Positions 7,864-17,014 are shown, numbered from the stretch's first letter. The stretch is 48,547 bases of DNA from Pseudonocardia sulfidoxydans NBRC 16205 (GCF_007989085.1 NZ_BJVJ01000049.1:1-48547); one strand, 5' to 3'. Notes: a model not told the origin generated them from the letters alone. Program-made: numbers and translations.

Positions 7864-9351
7864 TCAGAGCTCCTGGACCGCGCGGGCGACGGTCACCAGG
7901 CCACCGAGGCGGTCGCGCAGGTGCAGGCCGAGCACCGGGCGACCCGCGGTGACGAGGTCGGCGGTGGCGGCTCCCGCCTGCGCGGCGACGACATCGTCGA
8001 GGGTCCCGCCGGCCGGCAGGTCGTGATCATGCTCGCTGTCGCCGGTGATCACCAGGAACGCGGTGTCCGGGGTGTCGCGGTGGTGGCGGCCGACGCCGTC
8101 GAGGGTGCGGGGGGCCCAGCCGAACGTGGTGGGCCGGCCGGTGCGGCGGGCGATCTCGGGCCCGAGGACCGCCGCGGACGCGTCCTCGCGTGGGTCGAGC
8201 CAGGCCTCGACGGCGATCGCCCCACCGGCGCGGGTGGCGAGCCCGCGCAGGGCGTCGACGACCGAGTCGGCATGCGTCCCGTCGCCCGCCCGGATCTCGA
8301 CGTCGCCGTCGACAGCGACGCACCGCAACGGTTCCGCGCTCCCGGCCGAGGGGACGCCGCCCGCGAACGGGTCGGCCCCGAGCACCCGTGCCACGGTGGC
8401 GACGGCGTACTGCCACAGCACGACCTGCGCCCCGACCCCGCCACGGGTCGAGAACACGTTCTCGCCCCGGCGCAGCGTCAGGGAGGGCCCGCGCCCGCCG
8501 CGGCCGGGGACGAGCAGCGGCAACGGTCCGAGCCCGCCCGTCGAGCCGCCGACGAGGTGCTCGACCCAGTCGGCGAGCCCGTCGGGCCCGCTCTCCGGGT
8601 CGAGGACGAGCGGCGCGGGGTCCTCGGCGAGCAGCAGCCCCGCGAGCACCAGAGCGGGGTTGTCGGGATGGTCGGCGGTGACGAGCGCGGTCGCCTCGGA
8701 CGCCTCGGCCAGCAGCTGTTCGACGTCGGTACCCGCGAGCCCCGCCGCGACCAGGGCCGTCGCGCCGAGCGTGCCGAACCGCGACGGCACGTCGCGTTCC
8801 GCGGTCACGACCGGCGCGCCGGCCTCCAGCGCGAGCTTCTCCACCCGGGAGCCGGCCTCGGTGACGACGACGACCCGCGTCTCGGCGCGCACGCCCTCGG
8901 CGCGGATCGCGTCCCGCAGGATCGCGACGACCGTGTCGGCGGGGCCGTCGGCCTGCCCCGCGGTGTCGACGTGCACGACGACCGTCGATGCCATGTCGCC
9001 CTCGAGGACGTCGACCAGCGCGCCCGGGTCGGCCGAGTCGAGCACCTCCAGCGGGGCCGCCGACGCCCGGGCGAGCACGGCGGCGCCGTGGGCCTGGCCG
9101 GGCGCGGCGACCAGGACGACGCGGCGTGCGCCGTCGACCCGGAACCGCTCCCGCAGCGCCGCGATCTGCCCGACCAGCGGCCGTGACGTGCGCGGCAGCG
9201 CGGCCCAGCCGACGGCGTCGGTCGCGGCCCGGCCCCACACACTGGGGTCGGCGTCGCCGATCCGGGACGCGACGGTCCCGCCCGCCAGCCGCGCCGCGAC
9301 GAGCGCGGCGTCGGCGGCGAGCGGGCCGTCGCCCGGATCGACCAGTGTCAT
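7864..9351 (-). CDS. Glucose-6-phosphate isomerase-like protein with degenerate active site
   Basis: The 495-residue protein fits the isomerase half of transaldolase/isomerase (TalPgi) proteins along its length, and its place between tal and zwf supports that. The catalytic motifs are altered. The usual GGRYS-type segment reads DVPSRFGTL (about 188-196). The usual LGINPFDQPNVxxxK reads LGADPFAGGVPSAGS (about 324-338), which removes the catalytic lysine region. The usual STGQLHKGG reads DGVGRHHRDTP. It may therefore be inactive, structural or altered in substrate. The ATG at 9351 lies 8 bp after the tal stop; the ORF continues upstream only inside tal in another frame. A normal Pgi presumably exists elsewhere in the genome (inference). 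Confidence 0.75.
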   Translation of the reverse strand: MTLVDPGDGPLAADAALVAARLAGGTVASRIGDADPSVWGRAATDAVGWAALPRTSRPLVGQIAALRERFRVDGARRVVLVAAPGQAHGAAVLARASAAPLEVLDSADPGALVDVLEGDMASTVVVHVDTAGQADGPADTVVAILRDAIRAEGVRAETRVVVVTEAGSRVEKLALEAGAPVVTAERDVPSRFGTLGATALVAAGLAGTDVEQLLAEASEATALVTADHPDNPALVLAGLLLAEDPAPLVLDPESGPDGLADWVEHLVGGSTGGLGPLPLLVPGRGGRGPSLTLRRGENVFSTRGGVGAQVVLWQYAVATVARVLGADPFAGGVPSAGSAEPLRCVAVDGDVEIRAGDGTHADSVVDALRGLATRAGGAIAVEAWLDPREDASAAVLGPEIARRTGRPTTFGWAPRTLDGVGRHHRDTPDTAFLVITGDSEHDHDLPAGGTLDDVVAAQAGAATADLVTAGRPVLGLHLRDRLGGLVTVARAVQEL

Positions 9352-9359
9352 GGGGTGTG

Positions 9360-10472
9360 TCAGCGCGCGCCGTCCAGCTGCTCCTGGACGGTCGTGCCCA
9401 GCTCGTCCCACGACTTGTCGAACTTCTCGACGCCCTCGTTCTCCAGGGTGAGGAACACGTCGGTGAGGTCGATGCCGACGCGCTCGAGCGCGTCGAACAC
9501 CTCCTGGGCCTGCGCGCCGGTGCCGGTGACGCGGTCGCCGTGGGTCTCACCGTGGTCGGCGAACGCCTTCATCGTCTTCTCCGGCATCGTGTTCACCGTG
9601 TCGGCGACGACGAGCTCGGTGACGTAGAGGGTGTCGGAGTAGTCGGGGTTCTTCACCCCGGTCGACGCCCACAGCGGCCGCTGGACCTTGGCGCCCTTGG
9701 CCTTCAGCGCCGAGTAGCGCTCACCGGAGAACACCTCCCGGAACGCCGCGTAGGCCAGCCGCGAGTTGGCGACACCGGCCTTGCCGCGCAACGCCTTCGC
9801 CTCGTCGGTGCCGATCTTGTCGAGCCGGGCGTCGATCTCGGTGTCCACGCGGGACACGAAGAACGACGCGACCGACGTGATCGGCGCCAGCGGGTGCCCG
9901 TTGGCGGCGGCCTGTTCGAGGCCGTCGAGGTAGGCCTCCATGACCCGCCGGTAGCGCTCGACCGAGAAGATCAGCGTGACGTTGACGCTGACTCCCTCGG
10001 CCAGCGCGCGGGTGATCGCGGGCAGGCCCTGCTCGGTGGCCGGGATCTTGACCAGCAGGTTGGGCCGGTCGACGGCCTTCCACAGGTCCAGCGCCTCGGC
10101 GACGGTGGCGTCGGTGTCGCGGGCCAGGGTCGGGTCGACCTCCAGCGAGACCCGGCCGTCGACGCCGCCCGTGGTCTCCCAGGTGCCGGAGAACACGTCG
10201 CAGGCCTGCTGGACGTCGGCGACGGTGATCTCGCGCACCGCGTCGGCGACCGAGGCACCGCGGGCGGCGAGCTCGCGCACCTGGTCGGTGTAGGCCTCGC
10301 CGTTGGCCAGGGCCCCGGCGAAGATCGTCGGGTTCGTGGTGACGCCCACGACGTTCCAGTCCTCGATCAGCTCGCGCAGGTTGCCGCTGCGCAGCCGCTC
10401 GCGGGACAGGTCGTCGAGCCAGATGGACACGCCCGCCGCGGACAGTGCGGCGAGCCGTTCGTGGGTGCTCAT
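9360..10472 (-). CDS. tal: Transaldolase
   Basis: Moves a dihydroxyacetone unit between sugar phosphates in the non-oxidative pentose phosphate pathway. The 370-residue length matches the actinobacterial type. Visible features are VTTNPTIF at about 44-51, the Schiff-base lysine Lys142 in NLLVKIPATEQG, and WASTGVKNP. The ATG has an excellent ribosome binding site (AGAGGAGATCTTC directly before it on the minus strand). It is 37 bp from tkt and 8 bp from the Pgi-like gene. Although tal and pgi are fused in some bacteria, a stop codon clearly separates them here. Confidence 0.96.
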   Translation of the reverse strand: MSTHERLAALSAAGVSIWLDDLSRERLRSGNLRELIEDWNVVGVTTNPTIFAGALANGEAYTDQVRELAARGASVADAVREITVADVQQACDVFSGTWETTGGVDGRVSLEVDPTLARDTDATVAEALDLWKAVDRPNLLVKIPATEQGLPAITRALAEGVSVNVTLIFSVERYRRVMEAYLDGLEQAAANGHPLAPITSVASFFVSRVDTEIDARLDKIGTDEAKALRGKAGVANSRLAYAAFREVFSGERYSALKAKGAKVQRPLWASTGVKNPDYSDTLYVTELVVADTVNTMPEKTMKAFADHGETHGDRVTGTGAQAQEVFDALERVGIDLTDVFLTLENEGVEKFDKSWDELGTTVQEQLDGAR

Positions 10473-10509
10473 GAAGATCTCCTCTTATCGTGTCCCGGTA
10501 CGGGGCCCG

Positions 10510-12597
10510 TCATACCCGCGCCAGGCTCCTGCGGGCCGCGGCGACGGCGGCCTCGGTGGTGATCCCGAACTCGCGGAACAGCGTCTGGTAGTCGGCGCTG
10601 GCCCCGAAGTGCTCGATGGACACGTGCTCGCCGGCGTCGCCGGTGTACCGGTACCAGGGCATCGCGATGCCGGCCTCGACGGAGACCCGGGCGCGGGTGG
10701 CGGCGGGCAGGACGTCCTCGCGGTAGAGGTCGGTCTGCTCCTCGAACCACTCGACGCACGGCATGGACACGACGCGGGTGGGGACGCCCTCGGCCTCGAA
10801 GACCTCGCGGGCCTCGACGGCGATCTGCACCTCCGAGCCCGTCGCGATGAAGATCAGCGCGGGACCGTCGGCGCCCGACTCCTTGGCCAGCACGTACCCG
10901 CCCTTGGCGACGCCCTCGGTGGACGTGCCCGCCAGCACCGGCAGGTTCTGCCGGGTCAGCGCGATGCCGACGGGGCCGTCGTGGCGCTCGAGGGTGGCCT
11001 TCCACGCCGCGGCGGTCTCGTTGGCGTCGCCGGGCCGGACGAACGCCAGCCCCGGGATCGCGCGCAGCGCCGCGAAGTGCTCGATCGGCTGGTGGGTGGG
11101 GCCGTCCTCGCCCAGGCCGATCGAGTCGTGCGTCCACACGAAGATCGGGTCGGCCTTCATCAGCGCGGCGAGCCGCACCGACGGACGCATGTAGTCGCTG
11201 AAGACCAGGAACGTGCCACCGTAGGGCCGGGTCGGGCCGTGCAGCGCGATGCCGTTGAGCGCGGCGCCCATGGCGTGCTCGCGGATGCCGAAGTGCAGGG
11301 TGCGCCCGTACGGGTGCGCGTTCCACATCTTCGTGGCGGCGTCCTTGGGGCCGAACGAGTCGGCGCCCTTCATCGTGGTGTTGTTGCTCTCGGCCAGGTC
11401 GGCCGAGCCGCCCCACAGCTCGGGCAGCACGTCGGCGAGCGCGTCGAGCACCGCGCCCGAGGCCTTGCGGGTGGCGACACCCTTGGGGTCGGGGTCCCAG
11501 TGCGGCAGCGCGTCGGCCCAGCCGGCGGGCAGTTCCTGGGCGACGAGCCGGTCGAACAGCTTCTTGCGCTCCGGCTCGCGCGCGGCCCAGTCCTCGAACG
11601 ACTTCTCCCACTCCTGGTGCGCCCGCTGTCCGCGGTCGCGGACCTCACGTGCGTGGGCCAGCGCCTCGGGGTCGACGTCGAAACTCTTGGCGGGGTCGAA
11701 GCCCAGCGCCTCCTTGACGGCGGCGACCTCGTCGACGCCGAGGGCGGCACCGTGCGCGGCGCCGGTGTTCATCTTGTTCGGCGCGGGATAGCCGATGATC
11801 GTGCGCAGCAGGATGAACGACGGCCGCTGCGTCTCCGCCTTGGCCGCCTCCAGTGCCGCGAGGATGCCGGTGACGTTCTCGCCGCCCTCGACGACCTGCA
11901 CGTGCCAGCCGTACGCCTCGTAGCGCGCCGCGGTGTCCTCCGACAGCGCGATGTCGGTGTCGTCCTCGATGGAGATCTTGTTGTCGTCGTAGACGACGGT
12001 GAGGTTGCCCAGCTCCTGGCGCCCGGCCAGCGACGACGCCTCGGAGGTGATGCCCTCCTCGATGTCGCCGTCGGAGGCGATCACGTACACGTGGTGGTCG
12101 AACGGGCTGGAGCCCTCGGGGGCGTCGGGGTCGAACAGGCCGCGCTCGCGCCGCGCCGCCATCGCCATCCCGACCGCCGACGCGAGACCCTGGCCCAGCG
12201 GGCCCGTCGTGATCTCGATGCCGGGGGTGTGGCGGTGCTCGGGGTGGCCGGGGGTCTTCGAACCCCACGTGCGCAACGCCTCGAGGTCCTCGATCGTCAG
12301 CCCGTAGCCCGACAGGTACAGCTGCAGGTACAGCGTGAGGCTCGAGTGGCCGCACGACAGCACGAACCGGTCGCGCCCGACCCAGTCGGCGTCCGACGGG
12401 TCGTGCCGCATGACGCGCTGGAACAGCGTGTACGCGAGCGGGGCGAGGCTCATGGCGGTGCCGGGATGGCCGTTTCCCGCCTTCTGCACGGCGTCGGCGG
12501 CGAGGACCCGGATCGTGTCGACGGCCTTGCGGTCGAAGTCGGTCCAGTCGGCAGGCACGTCGGGGTGCAGGAGGGGGGAGACGTCGGTCGCTGACAC
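10510..12597 (-). CDS. tkt: Transketolase
   Basis: Thiamine diphosphate enzyme of the non-oxidative pentose phosphate pathway that transfers two-carbon units. The 695-residue protein has GNGHPGTAMS at 41-50, the cofactor motif DGDIEEGITSEAS starting at about 176 with Asn206 (YDDNKISI) as metal ligand, and a C-terminal half with GGSADLAESN, FGIREHAMGA and THDSIGLGEDGPTHQP. The GTG start has AGGAG upstream on the minus strand. It is the first gene of the seven-gene pentose phosphate operon. Confidence 0.97.
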   Translation of the reverse strand: MSATDVSPLLHPDVPADWTDFDRKAVDTIRVLAADAVQKAGNGHPGTAMSLAPLAYTLFQRVMRHDPSDADWVGRDRFVLSCGHSSLTLYLQLYLSGYGLTIEDLEALRTWGSKTPGHPEHRHTPGIEITTGPLGQGLASAVGMAMAARRERGLFDPDAPEGSSPFDHHVYVIASDGDIEEGITSEASSLAGRQELGNLTVVYDDNKISIEDDTDIALSEDTAARYEAYGWHVQVVEGGENVTGILAALEAAKAETQRPSFILLRTIIGYPAPNKMNTGAAHGAALGVDEVAAVKEALGFDPAKSFDVDPEALAHAREVRDRGQRAHQEWEKSFEDWAAREPERKKLFDRLVAQELPAGWADALPHWDPDPKGVATRKASGAVLDALADVLPELWGGSADLAESNNTTMKGADSFGPKDAATKMWNAHPYGRTLHFGIREHAMGAALNGIALHGPTRPYGGTFLVFSDYMRPSVRLAALMKADPIFVWTHDSIGLGEDGPTHQPIEHFAALRAIPGLAFVRPGDANETAAAWKATLERHDGPVGIALTRQNLPVLAGTSTEGVAKGGYVLAKESGADGPALIFIATGSEVQIAVEAREVFEAEGVPTRVVSMPCVEWFEEQTDLYREDVLPAATRARVSVEAGIAMPWYRYTGDAGEHVSIEHFGASADYQTLFREFGITTEAAVAAARRSLARV

Positions 12598-13020
12598 GGG
12601 TTGCGCTCCTGGGGTCGTCTCGGATCGTGGGGACCCGCGCGTTCACGGGTCCGGTCGGGATCAGCCTAGTCACGGTGACCTTCTCCGCCAGGGGCCTTAC
12701 GGCCGACGTGACCGGGTCGGACACCCGACGTCGGAGTCACTGCACAGTGGACGCCGGGCGGATCCGGACCGGTCCCGCCGGGCCACCCGGTCACCGTCGG
12801 TGGTGGCGGGGGAGGGGTTCCGTGAGCGGCCCACGAGCGGCACCGGGTCCGGGGCCGCGGCCGGGGCCACGATGCGGTCTACCCCACGGTCCCGCCCGTC
12901 ATGCGCCCGGTTACCATCGACGCGCTGTAGAAGTGCGGCACGGAACTGCCACGGAACCACGACGGCCCGCCCAGCCGGGCCGCGCGGTCCGCCCCACCAC
13001 ATCGAGCGAGGTACCAACTG
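12598..13020. promoter_or_regulatory. Divergent promoter region between tkt and ctaB
   Basis: This 423-bp gap separates the starts of tkt (minus) and ctaB (plus). On the minus strand a TAGGCT hexamer at 12663-12668 is a possible -10 for tkt, with a leader of about 60 nt holding a 7-bp hairpin (GGACCCG at 12630-12636 pairing with CGGGTCC at 12645-12651). An interrupted palindrome CACTGCACAGTG lies at 12738-12749. No ORF here looks real. Confidence 0.4.
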
Positions 13021-13998
13021 GTGAGCGCCCCGGCGACACCCGCGGAGCCGGTCCCGACACCGGATGCCGGCGTGCGGCGCGACCCCGGCACGACCCGGTT
13101 GCAGCGGGCGCGCGGGGTCGTCGACTCCTACCTCGCGCTCACCAAGACGCGGATCATCGAGCAGCTGCTCGTCGTCACCGTCCCGGCGATGTTCCTCGCC
13201 CAGCGCGGTGTCCCGTCGGTCTGGCTCATCCTCGCGACGCTGGTCGGCGGCGCGATGGCGGCCGCGAGCGCGCACGCCCTGAACTGTGTCGTCGACGCCG
13301 ACATCGACGCGAAGATGAAGCGCACGGCACGACGCCCGCTCGCGAAGGGCGTGGTGCCGCCGCGCAACGCGCTGATCTTCGGTCTCGTGCTGGGCGCCAT
13401 CAGCTCGGCGTGGCTCGCGCTCACCACGAACCTGCTGGCCGCCGCGCTGTCGGCCGCCGCGATCGCGTTCTACGTGCTCGTCTACACACTGCTGCTCAAG
13501 CGGCGGACGTCACAGAACATCGTGTGGGGCGGCGCCGCGGGCTGCATGCCCGTCGTCATCGGCTGGGCCGCGGTCACCGGCGACGTCGGCTGGCCCGCCC
13601 TGGTCATGTTCGGTGTGATCTTCTTCTGGACGCCGCCGCACTTCTGGGCCCTGGCCATGCGCTACCGCGACGACTACGCCGCGGCCGGCGTGCCGATGCT
13701 GCCGGTCGTCGCCACACCGACGCAGGTGTCGGTGCGGATCGTGGTCTACAGCTGGGTGATGGCGCTGTGGACGCTGCTGCTCCTGCCGGTGACGTCGTGG
13801 ATCTACGCCGGTGTCGCCGTGCTGGGCGGGGCCTACTTCGTCTACCGCAGCCACCGGATGCACTCCGCGGTCAAGGCGGGCCGCGACGTGACTCCGATGA
13901 AGCTGTTCCACCTGTCGAACATCTACCTGTGCGTGCTGTTCGCCGCGATCGCCGTCGACGCGGCCGTCGGCCTGCCGGTGTTCGGCCTGCCCTTCTGA
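13021..13998 (+). CDS. ctaB: Protoheme IX farnesyltransferase (heme O synthase)
   Basis: Membrane enzyme that adds a farnesyl group to heme B to make heme O, the precursor of heme A for aa3-type cytochrome oxidase. The 325-residue protein has multiple membrane helices and the first polyprenyl-diphosphate-binding motif NCVVDADIDAKMKRT with Asn88, Asp92 and Asp96; a second motif is YRDDYAAAGVPMLP. The FWTPPHFWALAMRYRDDY block is diagnostic. The GTG start follows a GAGCGAGG sequence. It lies divergent from tkt, as in Mycobacterium, and close to ctaA, which uses its product. Confidence 0.95.
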   Translation: MSAPATPAEPVPTPDAGVRRDPGTTRLQRARGVVDSYLALTKTRIIEQLLVVTVPAMFLAQRGVPSVWLILATLVGGAMAAASAHALNCVVDADIDAKMKRTARRPLAKGVVPPRNALIFGLVLGAISSAWLALTTNLLAAALSAAAIAFYVLVYTLLLKRRTSQNIVWGGAAGCMPVVIGWAAVTGDVGWPALVMFGVIFFWTPPHFWALAMRYRDDYAAAGVPMLPVVATPTQVSVRIVVYSWVMALWTLLLLPVTSWIYAGVAVLGGAYFVYRSHRMHSAVKAGRDVTPMKLFHLSNIYLCVLFAAIAVDAAVGLPVFGLPF

Positions 13999-14089
13999 CG
14001 GGCCGCTGTCCGACGGGCGTTGTCGAGAATCCGTCCGCGGCTGCGTCCCCTGGTCGAACCAGCAGGCAGACCAGCGAAGGACGGACCCC

Positions 14090-14545
14090 GTGACACACGT
14101 ACGACGTTTCGACCACATCGGCATCACCGTCGCCGACCTCGACGCGGTGACGGCGTTCTTCGTCGGGCTGGGGCTCGAGGTCGAGGGCAGCGGCACCGTG
14201 CAGGGCGAGTTCGTCGAGACCGTCTGCGCCATCCCCGGCGCGCACTGCGAGATCGTGATGCTCCGCCCGCCCGACGGGGGGACGCGGCTCGAGCTGTCCC
14301 GATTCGTGACGCCCGACCACGTGCCCGGCTCGCCCACGGCGATGGCCAACGAGCTCGGCCTGCGCAACGTGTGCTTCGAGGTCGAGGACCTCGACGCCGC
14401 CGTCGCCGCGGTGGCCGCCGACGGCTACGGGCTCGTCGGTGGCATCGGCGAGTACGAGGGCAGCGAGTTCGACGGCAGCGTGCGGATGGCCTACGTGCGC
14501 GGCCCCGAGGGGATCGTCGTGTCGCTGTCCGACCGGGTCGGCTGA
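14090..14545 (+). CDS. VOC family protein (glyoxalase/dioxygenase superfamily)
   Basis: A 151-residue single-chain protein with the paired beta-alpha-beta-beta-beta modules of the vicinal oxygen chelate fold. Module 1 starts FDHIGITVADLDAVTAFFVGLG, where the His is a usual metal ligand, and contains HCEIVMLRPPDG; module 2 contains NVCFEVEDLDAAVAAV and ends in AYVRGPEGIVVSLSD. It may act on glyoxal adducts, epimerise an acyl-CoA, or bind a drug; the sequence does not decide. The start is a GTG. It is convergent with qor with only 25 bp between them. Confidence 0.8.
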   Translation: MTHVRRFDHIGITVADLDAVTAFFVGLGLEVEGSGTVQGEFVETVCAIPGAHCEIVMLRPPDGGTRLELSRFVTPDHVPGSPTAMANELGLRNVCFEVEDLDAAVAAVAADGYGLVGGIGEYEGSEFDGSVRMAYVRGPEGIVVSLSDRVG

Positions 14546-14570
14546 CCCGGGGCCAGGGCGGCCGGCGGAG

Positions 14571-15542
14571 TCAGGGCAGCAGGAGCAGCTTCCCGGTGGT
14601 GCGGCGGCCTTCCAGGTCCTCGTGCGCGGTGCGGGCCTCCGCGAGGGCGTAGCGGCCGCCGATGCGCACGTCGAGCGTCCCGGCGGCGACCTCGCCGTAC
14701 ACCGCGGCGGCCCGGGCCAGCAGCGCGTCGCGGTCGGCGATGTGGTCGAACAGCTTGGGGCGGGTCAGGAACACCGAGCCCTGCGCGTTGAGCCGCTGCG
14801 GGTCGACCGGCGGGACCGGCCCGCTCGCCCCGCCGAACAGCACCAGCATGCCGCGCCGGCGCAGGCTCGCGAGGCTGGCGTCGAACGTCGTGGCGCCGAC
14901 ACTGTCGTAGGCCACCGCCACACCCTCCCCGCCCGCCGCCTCGCGGATCGCGCCGGCCAGGTCGTCGACCTCGGTGTAGCGCACCACCTCCGCCGCGCCC
15001 GCGGCGCGCGCCAGCTCCTCCTTCTCGGGCGTCGACACCGTGGCGACGACCCGCCCGCCCCGCGCCGTGACCATCTGGGTCAGCAGCAGCCCGACCCCGC
15101 CCGCGGCGGCCGTGACCAGCACGGTGTCGCCGGGGGAGACGGGAAACGTGTCGGTGACGAGGAAGTGCGCGGTCATGCCCTGCAGCAGCGCGCCGACGGC
15201 GTGGTCGTCGGACACCCCGTCGGGGACGGGCACGGCCTTGTCGGCCGTCACGACGAGCGCGTCGGCGTAGCTGCCCAGCTGCTCGCTCCACGCGACCCGG
15301 TCGCCCACCGCGACGTTCGAGACGCCGTCGCCCACCGCCCGGACCCGGCCCGCGCCCTCCAGACCCGCGACGTAGGGCGTGTCCATCGGGTAGAGGCCGC
15401 TGCGTTGGTAGGTGTCGATGAAGTTCACACCCGCGGCGGCGACGTCGACGAGCAGCTCCCCGGGCCCGGGCTCGGGTTCGGGGAGGTCGACGAGGGTGAG
15501 GACCTCGGGCCCGCCGGGCTCGGTCACCTGGACTGCGCGCAT
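14571..15542 (-). CDS. qor: Quinone oxidoreductase, zinc-independent MDR family
   Basis: NADPH-dependent oxidoreductase of the medium-chain family, probably reducing quinones or enones. The 323-residue protein has an N-terminal GroES-like domain (GVNFIDTYQRSGLYPM, typical of the QOR branch, with no zinc-binding cysteines) and a Rossmann domain with VTAAAGGVGLLLTQM at about 143-157. The C-terminal HEDLEGRRTTGKLLLLP is also typical. It begins 46 bp after ctaA and may be in its transcript. The ctaB, qor, ctaA neighbourhood is conserved in Mycobacterium. Confidence 0.92.
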   Translation of the reverse strand: MRAVQVTEPGGPEVLTLVDLPEPEPGPGELLVDVAAAGVNFIDTYQRSGLYPMDTPYVAGLEGAGRVRAVGDGVSNVAVGDRVAWSEQLGSYADALVVTADKAVPVPDGVSDDHAVGALLQGMTAHFLVTDTFPVSPGDTVLVTAAAGGVGLLLTQMVTARGGRVVATVSTPEKEELARAAGAAEVVRYTEVDDLAGAIREAAGGEGVAVAYDSVGATTFDASLASLRRRGMLVLFGGASGPVPPVDPQRLNAQGSVFLTRPKLFDHIADRDALLARAAAVYGEVAAGTLDVRIGGRYALAEARTAHEDLEGRRTTGKLLLLP

Positions 15543-15588
15543 TCACGGCCTCCTTGCCGATGTGCGGGGAAGATCAGAAGCGTCCGGC

Positions 15589-16635
15589 TCAGGACTGAGC
15601 GTGGACCGCCGAGCCGTCGGCCGGCGCGTCGGCGGTGGTCGGCTCGGCGTCGGCGGGGGCGTGGCCGGGGCCGGGAGCAGGTGTGGCGGGTGCGGGGGCG
15701 GTGGCGGGGTGGATCGGCGCGGTGCCGCGGATCGGCGAGCGCGTCGACGTCCAGACCGCCGCGGCGGCCGCGGTGACCAGCGCCGCGCCGAGGACGTGGA
15801 ACGAGACGAGCACCTCGGGGACGCCCAGGCCGTACTGGATGCCACCCAGCGCGCCCTGTGCCAGCACGACGCCGACGAGCCACCAGTAGCGGCGCCGGAC
15901 CCGTGCGGGCGCGTCCGTCGCCCACAGGGCGAACCCGAGGCCGACGACGAGACCGAGGTAGCCGAAGAGCAGGTCGGCGTGCAGCTGCGCCAGCGCCGGC
16001 ACCGGGATGTCGAGGCGCGGGGTCGCGGAGTCGCCCGCGTGCGGGCCGGCGGCGGTGACGAGCGTCCCGGCCGCGAGCAGGGCGACGAGCACGACCGTCG
16101 ACACGACGACGAGCGCGCGGACGGCCCGGGGGACGACCGGCGTGGTCGGGCCGCCGTTGCGCGCCTCGGCCACGAGCTCGACGGCGAGCCACACCAGCAC
16201 GATCGAGGCCAGGAAGTGGGGCATCACGCTCCACCACGCGAGCCCGGCCAGCACGGTGATGCCGCCGATGACGGCCTGCGCGACGACACCCAGCGGCATC
16301 GCGGCGGCCAGCCAGATCAGCCGCTTGCGGCGGGGCCGGGCCGCGATCGCGGCGAGCAGGCACGCACCGGAGACGAGTACGACGACGACGGCCAGCAGCC
16401 GGTTGCCGAACTCCACCCACTGGTGCAGCGGCAGCAGTTCCGGGTGCGCGACGGGGATCAGGCTGCCGGGGTTGCACTGCGGCCACGTCGGGCAGCCCAG
16501 TCCGGACCCGGTGACCCGCACGACCGACCCGGTGACCGCGATGCCGATCTGCGCGACCACGGCCGCGATGGCGAGCCGCACCATCAGCACCGGGGGCGTC
16601 ACGGGCAGGCGGTCGAGCAGCGAGGATCGGGCCAC
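15589..16635 (-). CDS. ctaA: Heme A synthase (COX15/CtaA)
   Basis: Membrane enzyme that oxidises the C8 methyl of heme O to give heme A. The 348-residue protein has about eight membrane helices and the expected histidines: His71 in LHQWVEFGNR followed by Glu75, His140 in MPHFLAS, His219 in LHADLLF and His280 in SFHVLG. A Cys48/Cys54 pair (GCPTWPQC) matches the extracytoplasmic disulfide of Gram-positive CtaA. After the last helix there is an unusual tail of about 48 residues rich in Pro, Ala and Thr. The GTG start is fixed by the MARSSLLDRLP-type beginning. Confidence 0.94.
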   Translation of the reverse strand: MARSSLLDRLPVTPPVLMVRLAIAAVVAQIGIAVTGSVVRVTGSGLGCPTWPQCNPGSLIPVAHPELLPLHQWVEFGNRLLAVVVVLVSGACLLAAIAARPRRKRLIWLAAAMPLGVVAQAVIGGITVLAGLAWWSVMPHFLASIVLVWLAVELVAEARNGGPTTPVVPRAVRALVVVSTVVLVALLAAGTLVTAAGPHAGDSATPRLDIPVPALAQLHADLLFGYLGLVVGLGFALWATDAPARVRRRYWWLVGVVLAQGALGGIQYGLGVPEVLVSFHVLGAALVTAAAAAVWTSTRSPIRGTAPIHPATAPAPATPAPGPGHAPADAEPTTADAPADGSAVHAQS

Positions 16636-16745
16636 GACCCGATGGTAGAAGGCGCCGCCTGCGGCCGCCGCACCGCGGTCGGGTTGGCGCTACAACCTGT
16701 AGAAGCGGACGAAACGGACGCGGTCCCGCACTCCACGCCCGACGT

Positions 16746-17014
16746 CGAACGTGTGATCAGCGCCGCCCGACCGCGCTGATCACACGCTCGGCGGTGCTTC
16801 TCGCACCGAACGTGTCGTGAGGGTCCGAGATCCGCGCTGGTGACCCGCTCGACGGGCAGGTGCTGCGCACCGGCCCGCCACGCGCACCGGAGACAGGCCG
16901 GGCACCCGCGAACGTGTCACGAGCGCTCCCGGGTCGCGCTGATCACACGTTCGACGCGGGTCGTCAACGCGGGCGTGTCACCAGCGCGGCGAACCTGCGC
17001 TCACGACACGCTCG
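16746..17014. repeat. Array of four related inverted repeats (CGAACGTGT...AGCGC arms)
   Basis: The 422-bp gap between ctaA and the ABC permease holds four related hairpins. H1 is at 16746-16790 with arms CGAACGTGTGATCAGCGC and its near-perfect complement. H2, strongly degenerate, is at 16807-16851. H3 is at 16909-16953 and H4 at 16972-17014. The loops are 9 to 12 nt. The stem ends CGARCGTGT and AGCGC are kept while the middle three or four bases vary. No ORF in the gap looks real. Confidence 0.8.

Noticed and set aside
7864..10472. A transaldolase/glucose-6-phosphate isomerase fusion
   Set aside because: A stop codon and 8 bp separate tal from the Pgi-like gene, which has its own ATG.
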